Assembly: GCF_000485595.1 (NCBI RefSeq)
Contig: NW_014577112.1
Span: 300,853 to 364,852, forward strand
Direction: 5' to 3'
Length of the DNA: 64,000 bases
Source of the DNA: Priapulus caudatus
Lineage: Eukaryota > Priapulida > Priapulimorpha > Priapulimorphida > Priapulidae
Under the pieces are notes generated by a model. That model was given only the letters and a program-made list of their open reading frames with translations, did no database searches and was not told the origin of the DNA. The position numbers were made by a program, and so were the translations under genes. Positions within the stretch are counted from its first letter, which is position 1. The number at the start of each line of letters is the position of its first letter. Of the stretch, positions 38,101 through 49,800 are shown piece by piece.

Positions 38101-41100
38101 GTTCAGCTGCGAAAAAGAGGAGGAGTGACGCGATGCACGGATCGCTACGGCTGACAACGCGCGACTATGCCTTGCACGACGATGTTGCGCAGTACACTGA
38201 TTCAATGCCGGCGTAGCCGTTCATGAATACTGAGCAATTGAACTATCACCTCCGGACTGTTCAGCTGCGAAAAAGGCGGCGTGAGCAGGGTGTTAGCCAG
38301 GTAAAAAATCAGGGAGTCTCACCTTCTGAGCAAAGCGAGGATGCTGCAGGCGCAATAAGAGGGAGGGCCTTACCTTAAAATGAAGGAAATTTAGTCTGAA
38401 ATGCCAAAAAAGACAGGACTCTGATATGATTTTATATTCTTATAAGCACTGTTGTCAGTTATACAAGGTGTATAATATATAAAATTGGGCCGCCCTCATG
38501 CCGTGTCTATCAAATTTCATCCGTCTCATCCAAGAATAGGCCGTCCAAAAGACGGGTAGACGGGTCTCTGGCTAACACACTGGATGCAAGTGACGCAATA
38601 CACGGATCGCTACGGTTGAGAACGTGCGACTATGGGTTGCACGACAATGCTGTGCAGGACACGGATTCAATGCCGCCGGTTCATGAATCGCGAGCAATTG
38701 TACGTTAATCTTACTGTAATCACTCGGATATAACATCTCTGTTCACGTATGTATCGGCGTGGATGCATACTCGAAAACATTCACGTATAAAAAATTCTTA
38801 TAAGCTTTCACAGCCTGTAGACAATGAGGTGATATCGCGACTGCATCTGACACACGCGTAAATGGGTTCACTATACATTTCTAGTAACATTTCTGTGCGG
38901 ACTCAAAGGCACGCACACGATGAAACTAGTCTGACGCCCGATTCGAAAGCCGCGAATGCTCACCATGAGGTAGAGTTCGCCGATGGTGAGTTTGCCGGCG
39001 TCTGCGGCGGTCCAGCCCTGCCGGATGCGCTCCTCACTCATCAACACCTGCCGCTGCTGCGCGTTCCTCCCCCGCCTCCTCTTCGCGCGCACGTCCGCCT
39101 TCTCCCGCTCCTCCTCCTGCTGCCCCTCCTCGCTCTCACTGCTGCTCTCTCGCAGCTTCTCCTCCTCCACCTCCGACTTGTACGACCTCTGCGGCTCGGG
39201 GAGCACGCCGGCGAGGAGGCCTTCCTTTCCCTTATCTCCCTCGTCCGACGACACCGCATCCACCTGACCGCCGCCAGCATCCTCCGACAGCGTCCGCTGG
39301 TACACCGTCTCCGTGACGACGGACCGCCGCACTCCATCTGCAGCATCCGGCCGCGACTCGCCCTCCCGCCGGCAGGATGACGTCGTTTCCGCGGCAACCG
39401 GCTGCGCTCCCCGCTCGCCGGACGTCTCCGCGGCGACGGCGACATCCCCCCCGTCGCTCGCAGTCGCGCGCGCGTCGCAGCCCGGCTTCCCGCTCTCCCC
39501 GCCGGGTTGCGCGCGACTCGTCCTCGCCTCCGCGGCATCGGCGACAGCGACAGCCTCCTGGTCGCACCTGCCGCTGCCGTCCCTGCACACGTCCTGCTCG
39601 GGTTTGCCGCGCAGCACCTTGCGCCGGTAGCTGGTCAGCGTGACGTCGCGCGTCGTGTGCTGCTCGTACGGCTCGACGCTCAGCGCGGACATGCGGAGGT
39701 CGCGCGGCGGCTTCAGACGGATCACCTTGTCGTTGTCGGGCGCCGAGTCGCCGAGCTGCTTTCTCTGTGAAGAGCAGACGTGACGAGAGGGGTGAGGTAG
39801 CCGAGGGAGAGGGGGAGGGACTCAAGCGAGAGGTTCGATTCGCTACTACCCAGCCGTCGATCGCAAATGTAGTACGATTCGATAACGGACTGCGCCAAAA
39901 ACGCTTTGTGAGAGGTTCTTCGAGAGTATTTCTAGAGATGCCATAAATCATAGATTTTTCCCCTTTTTTTTTATCAACAATACGACTTCTTACATTACTT
40001 CCACAGCACGATTACCATTCGATTGGCTCTCCCATCCAACCTCCCTCCCACCCCAACCTCCTCTTCCTCCCACACCTCCCTCCAACCCCACCTCCTTTTC
40101 CTCCCACACCTCCCTCTTACCCCACCTCCTACTTTCTCCCATATCCATTTCCCACTCTCGCCTCCCCCCCCCCCGCACCTTCAAACAATGCTCACCAGCT
40201 TGGAGTAAGGCGACCGCCACTTGTTCTGCAGGAACGTCGTGAGGGCGCTCAGGCGTTTCTGCGCGGCGACGGTGATGCGGGCGCACGGGTTCTGCGCGAG
40301 GGCGTGCACGCGCGAGAACGCGGCGTTGTCGTGCGGTCGCAGCGTCACGACGATGCCGCTGGGAAGACGCGGTGGCTCCTCCTCCTTCGGCTCTGCGGAC
40401 GTGCACAAACAACAGTTACGGCCGCACGGAAGGCCTAAAAAAAGACGTTTGTTTCCGCTGACCAGACCGAGTCCATTTTAAACTGCCGTGTTGAAACTTT
40501 TTATTGTGATCGGCAAAAAAAATTACAAAATATATATTTTAAACATATTTTTTTTAAATAAATCCCAACGTGATATCGATCGGTGAATGCATTGATTTGA
40601 CTTTGAAGTCATTATATGGGCTATTATAAGTATAAAACAAGTATTGTTAAAATACAAAAAAAAGTTTTGCCTGCCTACCCTGTCCAATTTTTTTCCAGCT
40701 CGTTAGCGGAAACAAACGTCTTTTTTTAGGCCTAAACAACAGTTACGGACACGCACAAACAACAGTTACGGATGCGCACAAACAATAGTTACGGACGCGC
40801 ACAAACAACGGTTACGGACGTGCACAAGCAACAGTTACAGACACGCACAAACAACAGTTACGGATGCGCACAAACAATAGTTACGGACGCGCACAAACAA
40901 CGGTTACGGACGTGCACAAGCAACAGTTACGGACACGCACAAACAAGTTTACGGACACGCACAAACAACAGTTACGGACGCGCACAAACAACAGTTACGG
41001 CCGCACGTAAACAACAGTTTTCCCGGCCCCATCAAATTTTGAGATTCTGAGAATCGAAAACGAAAGTTTTCTCAGACGACAAAGCCTGAGTTATAGATGC

Positions 41101-44100
41101 TCACCAGCAAGAGATATGTAAGCGCACAACAGTTACTCACACGCACAGACAAGAGCTAGGGATGCATGGAAAACATGTCTTATGGATTTTTACAAACAAC
41201 AGTCACGAACATGTACAAACAAGAGTATGACAAGTTGTATGAACGTACAATAACAACAGTTACGGACAAGTACAAGCAAGAGTTATGGGCCTGCGATAAC
41301 AAAAGTTATGGATGCGATAACAACAGATATGGACGTGTGCAAACAAGAGATAGCTACGCACGATAACAGAAGCTACGATACGATTGCTTCTAATGGAACC
41401 AAGCCCTCGTGGTGCGATTCTCACAAAACGGAACGCTCAGCTTCCATGGCGTCATCACGCAGACCCGGCTTATACATATACACACATTTTTCAGTCGTAA
41501 ATTTGTAAATACCGTCGATGTTGTTGAGTTTCTTCAGAGCGCGACAGAGCGGCGTCTTTATCCGTATGTTCTTCGCACCGTTCTTTCCCTTCACTTTCAT
41601 GCGAACCGTCGTCACGCTAAGGAACAAGAACGCCGGCTTAAGATGAGAGTCGGTCGCACACACAGCCACACATCAAAAGTCATCGTGTGGAAAGACATAG
41701 CATGAAGTGATAATACAGATACGATACATTTCGTAGATTTGTCTTCGCTTCACTGTTTTGCTGCCGGCAATGTCAATAGCTTACATATGCACTGCAACAA
41801 TCTTATCCATGTTTGTGGGAATAGAATGCAATACTTACCCTTTGTTAATAAGATCCTGCAATTTCTGTGCATTCTTCTCTGTAAGCCCTGAACAAGAATT
41901 AAAATTGCGATGCCATCAAACATAACTATAAATAATGATTACGCATCACAACAGTCACTTGTTCTTAAGAATATAAAACATGGATGTAATCGCAATTTTG
42001 CACATCCAGTACATTTTTTACGTGCAAGCAATCTTCTTTGTCCTCCTCCTCAGTCTACTCTCCATCCCTCCATATCCTCCTTTATCTCTGCCATTCTTCC
42101 TCTCCTTCTCCCTCAAAGGGAGTAAAGTCATACTTACTGCCTCCCACCTTTCTACGCAACACTCCGTAGTTGATCAGTGCATACAACTCCTGCGTCTGCT
42201 TCTTTATGTCTAACAAAACAACAAAGAAATCATAGTCAGGGAGCAGCAAATAGAATTCCAAAAAATCCATAAAGAATCAGAAAAAGATTCAGAATCATTG
42301 GCTATAGCAAGCAAACTCACCATCTCCAAAGTCTAGATGCTTGGATATCTTATGCCATTCCCTATAGTAGAACCCCCGCACTTGGTCCTTGTCCTTTGGA
42401 GGGACGGGTGGATCACCGCCACGCTTCTTGTGTTTTGACGCTATGTAGTTCTGAATAGCGTCAAAATCTTTGCCGTGCTGCAGAGGAAACGACTGCACTT
42501 TTACCAGCCTGTGGTGGGCCTAACTATGAATGCTGCCATGTGATATTCCCTCTCATATCAGATATGCCCCTGCTAGTGCTAATAATGTCTACATTTTGCA
42601 CGATGCTAGACGTGGATCAATTACCCAGGGAAAAATTATAGTTAGCTTGGCACTGACTACACCATGTGTGATATATTGTTACATTACATAACTATTCACA
42701 ATGCATCTTAGCAGTGTTTTAACGTCGTGGTAACAACGTCGTTGTTATTAATTGAAACTACGTACACTGTATGCGTATGCATTCTGCTACAATATTGACT
42801 GGTATTGCGTACCTCATACAAAGCCTCGAAGAATGTGTTCTTATCATCCGAGGTCCATAGTTCCCAGGATCGTCTTGCTTTAACCTCTGGTGTTCCAGTT
42901 GGTACCGGCTGAGAACTAGTCTTAGCTACATAAGCAAAAAAAACGTGTGTAAACATTATTTACGATCTTCATTGTACAGACTATATATATAGTGCTACCT
43001 CGATAAATCACACTCAGAAGTATAATCACAAATAAATGCAGAATTACACGGCAACTTCGAGTAGGAAGAAATATGCCATGTATCTAGCTTTTCGCTGCTC
43101 ACTGGTGCTTTCCAATAGCTACCTAGTGCAGATGCAGAGGTAGTATGTGTTATATTGCACCAAAAACACAATATATGTGCACACCGAAAATAAACATATA
43201 AAGACAGAACACCCACACAAACATACACTTCAGCTCAGAATACATCCAAGAAAGCCTGAGTCACAAAAACCGAGTTAACCACACATGCTAATCCTGTTAC
43301 ATGGTGACATTAACAAGAAGACTTAAACTCAAAAGAAATACACAACTAATGACTGAGCAAAACCAAAACTCGAATCACGCGCGGTAGCGTCGGGAATTGA
43401 CGAAGAATATAGCAAATGTAAAAGCTTATATGCACTATTCACATCATTAGTTATCACACTGTGTCATTACATTCACAATTATCATGCGTCCATCTAATAA
43501 AACCCAACAAATGTGGTTACTGGATTTTTTGGCGGGTGGTGCCGATGGGGGCGTCGAATCCCGTTTTCGTCTTGCCGTTCTTCCACTTGATCGGATGGAC
43601 AAAGTGACGGGTGGTGGTGATGTCTCAATAGGCAGCTTGCTCCCCACCTGCTTTGACCGAGTATCATGGCTGTGAGGATTGTTTCCTCCTTCTGCATTGA
43701 TCATTGTTGCTACTGACACAGGAGCAAGTTCTACGAGCTTCCCCATGGATGTGGCTTCCTCTTCACAACTGCAACAGAGATTTGAGGAATTTAGAATTTA
43801 TACTAGAAAATATGGCATGTTTATTAACGGCTGGGAGCACAGGATTGGTCGATTGTGTCCACGGTAGTAGCGATGGTTCAAGGATAGAGAACATGGGTCC
43901 CAATAAAACCAATGTCATTTACATCAATATAAATATAATATTATATCAATATAATAGGTTAGGGTTATGGTTAGGGTTAGGGTTAGGGTTAGGCACATTG
44001 ATTTTATTGGGACCCATGCTCTCTATCCTTGGGCCGTAGCGATTTCGATCAGTAACATTTTGTCACTAGCCCTCTGCCTCGTCTGTGTTTATGAAATGAG

Positions 44101-44377
44101 CAAATCACTTTATGTGCGGTTATCTTAATATGCTCGACTTTTCCTGATTTATATCAAGAAGTCATTAAATGATATGGCTAAAAGCGCAATGTTACAGAAG
44201 GTACAGTACGTGGAAAACATTTTACGGGTTTGAACATTGGAAATAACAAAGATGGCGGGGACGGTACTGAAGGAAAGGAAGCCGAGAGCAATGATTTTCA
44301 TAGCCATCAAATTACCAGTTTTGGCATTCTTGTGCCCTTTCTTCTTCAATTGAGACGGTCCTCTTGCGCTTTACCAT
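32126..44377 (-). CDS. CRAMP1: CRAMP1 (protein cramped homologue), complete, 19 exons
   Basis: Exons in order are 44377-44316, 43768-43521, 42925-42813, 42477-42321, 42209-42138, 41887-41839, 41616-41513, 40392-40196, 39764-38964, 38106-37960, 37541-37032, 35978-35744, 35296-35219, 34980-34904, 34758-34608, 33990-33919, 33584-33463, 32807-32670 and 32248-32126. All use GT-AG and the phases sum to 1152 codons (1151 residues; human protein about 1270). Exon 1 starts MVKRKRTVSIEEERAQECQ. The SANT domain spans about residues 124-193 (WELWTSDDKNTFFEALYE, HGKDFDAIQNYIASKHKK, GFYYREWHKISKHLDF). Other family blocks are PLCRALKKL, AFSRVHALAQNP (exon 8), GWTAADAGKLTIGELYLM (about 584-601), VFAVPTVAPPNS (exon 11) and ENSIDYSAKFADLAAQI at the C-terminus. 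Residues 335-601 include a long Glu/Arg-rich low-complexity region. Cramped is a nuclear chromatin protein, Polycomb-linked in flies and tied to linker-histone gene expression; that role here is inferred from homology. Confidence 0.94.
33232..33420. repeat. CA-rich microsatellite, CRAMP1 intron 17
   Basis: (CA)n and CACACC repeats include three copies of a longer ACCCTGCTAYATAAAGC word. It lies between CRAMP1 exons 17 and 18. Confidence 0.85.
34167..34334. mobile_element. hAT-type MITE with exact 8-bp target duplication, CRAMP1 intron 15
   Basis: The 168-bp element starts CAGGGGTTCTCAACC and ends GGTTAAGAACCTCTG. Both flanks are GTCTAAAT (34159-34166 and 34335-34342). CAGNGGTTCT termini and an 8-bp duplication are the hallmark of hAT non-autonomous elements. 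It has no transposase frame. Confidence 0.93.
35430..35710. repeat. C-rich low-complexity with local tandem copies, CRAMP1 intron 12
   Basis: CCCTCC-type runs and two near-identical copies of the CCCTACAGATACACTGCACC word about 60 bases apart. Frames on either strand are compositional. Confidence 0.7.
36405..36815. mobile_element. retroposon-like repeat with three internal copies, CRAMP1 intron 11
   Basis: Three tandem units of TTAATTAATTGGATCCRGAT followed by CACCAAAATGTAATCAATTC lead into ATCCGTCCATAACTTTTC, AAACAAAC repeats, and a tail ending AACCTCCTGCC...GGCGGAGGTAA. I recognise this ending as a repeat tail common in invertebrate genomes; I cannot assign a clade. No coding frame remains. 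Confidence 0.65.
37600..37850. repeat. CT and CA microsatellite, CRAMP1 intron 10
   Basis: Mixed (CT)n and (CA)n tracts upstream of the exon 11 splice acceptor on the minus strand. Frames are compositional. Confidence 0.85.
38244..38275 (-). pseudogene. copied 5' edge of CRAMP1 exon 10 with its splice acceptor
   Basis: 31 of 32 bases repeat the first 20 bases of exon 10 and the preceding TTTTTCGCAG acceptor (original at 38087-38118). It lies 138 bases upstream of the real exon in transcript order. It has no matching donor, so it is a decoy or fossil. Confidence 0.75.
38592..38705. repeat. diverged copy of 38125-38240 in CRAMP1 intron 9
   Basis: Shared words include CACGGATCGCTACGG and GTTCATGAAT, with scattered substitutions. 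It forms a local duplication with the sequence flanking exon 10. Confidence 0.7.
40432..40732. mobile_element. MITE with 28-bp terminal inverted repeats inside a minisatellite
   Basis: The left end reads GGCCTAAAAAAAGACGTTTG and continues TTTCCGCT; the right end is its exact reverse complement. The 301-bp AT-rich interior has no frame. ACAAACAACAGTTACGG minisatellite sequence lies on both sides, so the insertion split the array. The whole lies in CRAMP1 intron 7. Confidence 0.88.
40733..41010. repeat. 22/23-bp minisatellite, CRAMP1 intron 7
   Basis: Units of ACGCACAAACAACAGTTACGG type, about twelve copies, with degenerate continuation toward 41360. A single further unit lies on the far side of the MITE at 40400. 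The repeated Thr/Asn/Ser/Tyr frame is compositional. Confidence 0.88.
43875..44035. mobile_element. telomere-repeat-bearing MITE, copy 1, CRAMP1 intron 1
   Basis: The 161-bp element has about 41-bp imperfect terminal inverted repeats containing CAAGGATAGAGAACATGGG and TCCCAATAAAA. GTAGCGAT flanks both sides exactly (43867-43874 and 44036-44043). The interior has an AT-rich stretch then four to five TTAGGG units, one variant (TTATGG). No coding frame. A second copy is at 61398. Confidence 0.92.
44249..44257 (+). promoter_or_regulatory. AAAGATGGCGG motif near CRAMP1 5' end
   Basis: An AAGATGGCGG word, resembling the YY1-type element often found at metazoan core promoters, lies about 120 bases from the CRAMP1 start codon on the opposite strand, within intron 1. 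Function is inferred. Confidence 0.3.
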
Positions 44378-46868
44378 TTGCCTGACGCCGATGCAAACTT
44401 ACGTGACTGCAAAAGTTCGCCTTGCGCGTAAATAATTCATTCACACGGAAAGGTAAACAATCACCTACACGGAATCAAAGTTGTCATCGGGGGAAGTTCG
44501 CGCGTCAGTATCGCAACGCCCTCTGGTAGCTAGTTTTTAGAAACGCGCAAAATATGTTGGCTTTGACCCATGTCCCCAATAATCTCCCTTATAATTGCAC
44601 AAGCAGAGAAATTTATTTACAATTTCGTAGCTCGACTTCCAGAGTAATTAAAAATATCCTTCACACTGATGCAGCTAATAGATGCTTACAATATAAACAG
44701 TACATTCACTGTAGAAGGTTTAGCTATCTATTAATACAATAATTCAAGTTCAAGTTCAAGTTCAAGTAAAATTTATTTTCATCGGTATATAAATAATGAA
44801 CATTATTAACATATTAAGCTAAGAGCTTATAATAATAATAGCATGTATAAGGATAACAATGCACAACATTGCAAAAAACACGAAATAACAGTGATTAATT
44901 TAGTTTATTAGTAATTAACACAACAACAGTTGTATTGTATACTACTACACAGAATGAGATACCACGCTTATAACAATATTAAATACGCAATTTAAACTTT
45001 AAATAACAATCTATTGATTTACCGGTGTGGTATAAACACAAAATTGTACGGCTCTTCTGATTACAGGATTTCACTAACGTCACAAAATCAGGGGAAAAAA
45101 ATCAAGTCCTACTCGATTCTTATAAAAAAAACTATTGCCTGATTTTTCAATAGGAACACCAAGTGTTGTCAAATAAGTGTTTACATAGAAAATTTTAACA
45201 GCATGATTGATCAACGCGATCCGCGAATTTACCATTCGTTGTAACGCAACTTAGACGGTTACAAATATATTTTAAATGAATAACAAGCAACTGTGGTATA
45301 TAGTGTAAATGTATGTGTACATAATTATTACTAGCATGTCCAACAGATCTTATTTCATCACGGCATGATTAGGACAGTTCTTGAGGTCTAACACCCTCTG
45401 ACAACAACGCTCTAACACGATATTAAGATTGCAGGTTACCATCACTGTCAACAACAAATCTAGGTTTCTTACGCAGAGTATACACTACTAACTACACACA
45501 CTTACACTTCAAAAGTGCGAACACCTACAAACATCAGCTACTATGTTGAAGGCGACTAGTTGCTCTAATGTTCTAGCATAGTGCTATTTTTTAGATTGCG
45601 TGACTAGAAGCAGCTTTTACTATTTCTCACTGCTACTCTCACCTGGTAGTGAAGATTTTCTAAATCGATGTACTTGCAGTAAACCACCTGCTGAACAGAT
45701 TACTATAAAACTAACAGAGCAAACGATGACAAGGAGCAAGTGCCTGCGGATACACTCGCTCCATTACTGGCCACCTACTGACTGACGAATGCAGCTATTA
45801 TTACATCCCGCAAAATGCAGTGAAACAGTTCGAGAATTTACGCAGACACGTTAACTGCTCTTCATTTTCAGACATTCCAATAGATGAAAATGACCATCTG
45901 AATCAACAAACCGTTGTCTGTACAGCCAAACTCTCTACTATAGATGTTCATGATACATGACTATAACGATCAGTCTACTGCTGCAGTATCCAATCACCAT
46001 ATGGTGGATGCGACGAAGATGATTAAGTCATTGAAATAAAATATGAGATTTATCAAAAATTAACTAGAAAAAAACACAATAGCAGATTAGCTCTGATTAA
46101 AGTGATTACGTCACGAATTTCTAGCACCATCAAGTAGTATATTTGTGTGTTATTTGTACAAAATAAAATGTATGAAAATACAATTAGTGTTTCTGATTAC
46201 TTTTCATGCTTATATACCTTCTTTATATGCCCTAATTTGCCGATGAAAACCGAGAGACGCCAGTATCTGAACAGTACTGGGGGAATAGTGTTAGACAACA
46301 GAAATTCAAATCGTCTAGATTTTTGCAAATTTAACCAACGTAAAAACATTTTTATCAGGTGAGAGTTTGAGGATATATTTAGTAACGTTAGTTCTTACTT
46401 TTAATGTAAAAAAATGGCAATTTTGTTTATACAAATTTTACCAAGAAAATTCGTGACGTAGACAATTTAAATGGTAGATCATGGATCCTGAATCGTCAGC
46501 TCAACCTCTATGACATGCCCTTCTCACACGGACAACATGATAGTTACAACCCGTACCTACCATTATACGACAGTCGACATTGAGCAGAACACGCCACATA
46601 ACATTAATGGCTTAATATAGTAATACAAGCTTGCGAAACACTCACTCTTACTCAAAACTTTGTCGTTCAATTCCATGAAAGATGCTATAGCTAATCAGTG
46701 GGGAAATCACTACGTGCTTTCTTCTCCAACATGAATGTGACATACGCTCTATCCACCGTCAAAAGAAAAACCTTTTGTTATGTTAAAAGCAACTGTCTCC
46801 CTCATTCCCATCAGCTTCAGCAAGATTTCGACAGATGTACGCAGTCGTTCGCTTGCACTTTTGAGCAC
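44378..46868. other. intergenic region between CRAMP1 and SLC25A10
   Basis: It presumably contains the CRAMP1 promoter (both genes read leftward) and the SLC25A10 3' end. A (TTCAAG)n run is at 44743-44767, and a repeat block at 46104-46400 recurs at 53760 and 57318. No other exon was found. Confidence 0.5.
46104..46400. repeat. dispersed repeat, most complete copy
   Basis: The first half (CGTCACGAATTTCTAGCACC onward) matches 53760-53895. The second half (GAGAGACGCCAGTATCTG through GTGAGAGTTTGAGGATATAT) matches 57318-57450. This copy joins the two halves, giving the order of the parent element. Confidence 0.75.
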
Positions 46869-49800
46869 CTATTCAGCCCGGTAGTAGCCGAAGGTCGTTC
46901 TAAGCTGCTCGAAGAATATGAAGGTAAGGATCGTCTGTGGAGCAAGTCTGACGAATGCCGGGATGTAGCCCTGCAACAGAATTTGTTTTTTAAAATGGCA
47001 TTACCTATTACATTGCTGCGCAGAACACGACAGGCAAAATCGGTGCACATAAACATGGACAAAAGTGCCGTCAGCCATAGATGTGGCACCGATGTAGCAT
47101 ATTAAAACCTCAAGCAAGAAACTAGTGTCACCAGCAAACAACTGCCAAACAATGCAATTTTGTCGCAACATATGTTGGAAAAGAGGATTATTGCTGACAG
47201 CCATAAACACTGTCAGTCACACGCTTTAATAAACATTGACACAACATGACCATGATCTGTTATCATTGATATTGATAGTCGTCGAATAACACTGGAGTAT
47301 CACTGTGTTACGATTCAGATGAAATGTCAGCAGCATCTTAATAGTGAAGTGCAAAAGAGATCGTACCTTGTAGAATGCTAGTGGTCCCTGCTTTGCGGTC
47401 ACAGCTATACAGTGGAACACACTCTGCAAATGTAAGATGTTCGCATACAACACAGTGCCAAGAGAATGCCATCACTTTGGGTATTTGAGCAGTAATGCTT
47501 TGAACAGCGGAACCTATATGTGTTCAGCCTTAATCACCTCACTGTTGTGATTGTAAGAATGCGGTACATACCCGATACTCTCCTGGTTTAGCACTCATCA
47601 CACGAGTCTTTAACACATCTAGAGGCTGAGTGATCGTTGTGGCAGCCAGGCCCTGCATTAACAACCCAAAGCAGGTAGTGAGAAACCATATGCAGCAAGA
47701 TTTGCAAAACAAGCATCATCAAAGATGTGGGATTGTCAAATTAGGATATTGCGTAGAAAACACGTAGACTATAATAATTTGTATTTCCATATAGAAAGAT
47801 ACGTATGATCGTGTTCCTGCCTATGTTGTTACTAGTCAAATTAATGTACAAACACTTTATTTTTATGTTATGTTCAAGAACTTCCAATACGTTTTTAAAA
47901 GTTAAATTGCCTATTTTACATCTTCGAAAGCACTATCAGGGAGAGGTTCTGGAATGTATTTGTCCTGATAGTATCTAATGTTAATGCCAAAAAACAACAA
48001 AAACCTTTAACTTGTGATTTTTAGTTTGCACATTAAATTCCAAACACGTGTTTTTCTCATATATAGAGCATACCACACATTTACTAATACGTGATTGCTA
48101 AGATAAGAAATGAAAGTGTCAATGACACTATAGCTCACCTTGGGTGTGATAGAACAGAAGAGGGAGATGATATTTAAAATTTGGTAAGTGTTTCATTTAT
48201 GATGGACCAAAATGTGATCAAATGTCCTTATTCCCTGTTTTATACTAATAGAAATTTCACTGTTTTGTTTCAAGGTTAGTTTTGATGCGAAAATAAATGT
48301 TTCAGATCTGAAAGTCTGAAATCTGGGCGAGAGATGGCGCTACGCCTAAATGGTCACCATTTTGGTTTTGGATTATCGCGCAAATAAAAGCAATAAAATA
48401 TTCCAGTCAAATTACTGTAAGTATGATTAGGTAGGTAGGTAGGTAGGTAGGTAGGTAGGTAGGTAAATTTAACAAAATCGAATGAATCTAGATGGCCATT
48501 TTCTGTTTTGCCAAAAAGTCAGCGTGGCTCGAAAGTAGGATGACTGGCATGCTCCAAAATAGGACGTTCAAATCCCTCCCATAGGAGTAACAACTGTATG
48601 CAGTTTGAAACATGTGGGTCAAACGGTTCTTGAGTTATTGTTGACCGTAGGCAGACTATGAAGTGCATAGTAAAATTGGCAAAATCTACCTACTTTGCAT
48701 AATTAAAAACAAATATTAAACCCCGTGTGATGTTTTGGGGCCAGTCCTTATTCATTCACATACCAAAAATGAGCAATATTCGTTGAACCTGAACCGACTT
48801 ATGGCCATTTCCATTTTTGCCAAAAAGTGGGCGTGGCTCAAAAGTAGGTCAACTGGCGTGCTCCAAAATAGGACGTTCACATCTCTCCCATAGAAGTAAC
48901 AACTATATGCAATTTGAAACAGGTGGGTCAAATGGTTCTTAAGTTATCGTTGACCGTAGCCAAATGTTGACGGACGGACGGACGGACGGACAGACGACGG
49001 AAGACACCCCATGGCAATAGCTCATCTTGACGATGTCAATGTGAGCTAAAAACCACGTAAAATCACCAATATCAGTCAAAATCATGCCACCGTAACAAAC
49101 TCACAGCAAGAAGACTGGAAACAAAGTGTGCTCCAATGTTGTCGTTCATGTATTTCTCTCCGACCAAAACCTGCTTGATCTGGTCATAAAATGCAATCTG
49201 TGGACAGATAAAAATATTCAGCAATGAAATTGTTCTTTACGTTTTATAATACTAATGTTAGGAAATGAAGAGAAAAACCCAAAAAATTCCCAAGAGAGAA
49301 GCAATGTATCTCAAACATTCTATATGTATTGTGAGTGTAACCCAACACATGACTGACTAAACTAACTATCTGAACATACAAGAAAGTGCAATCACTAGCT
49401 AAGAAAAGCAGTGCACAATACTGTGTTATAATAAATGCAAATTACAAGTAAAGTAAAAACAGTGAAGGTTGCCTGCCCCTTTAGTAAGCATTACGCCAAA
49501 ACTCAGGGGACCAAATCCAAAATGAAATTTTCTTTACTCCTTCTCTGTCTTTTTTCTTTCTCACTCTCACTCTCGGTCTCGCTCTCTCGTTCTCGCCCTT
49601 GGCCTCAGCCTCGCTCTTCGCTCTCTTTCCATCTCGCTGTCTCATACACACATCTCTCTCCCTTTCCATCTTGGTATCTATCATTCTTCCTATCTCCCTT
49701 CTTTCACTACTCCTCCGATCTCTTGCCCATTTGCCATGTTGTTATCTGTGTCATGCAAGGTAAAGGCACTTACCTGACCAACAGTCATCAGGACAGCCCT

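Noticed and set aside
39041-39951. Alternative Arg-rich frames overlapping CRAMP1 exon 9
   Set aside because: Shadow frames of the GC-rich exon; only one frame fits the splice phases and contains family blocks.
40772-41366. Thr/Asn/Ser/Tyr-rich repeated frame
   Set aside because: 22/23-bp minisatellite in a CRAMP1 intron.
46698-47105. 135-codon plus-strand frame
   Set aside because: Antisense to the last exon and intron of SLC25A10.
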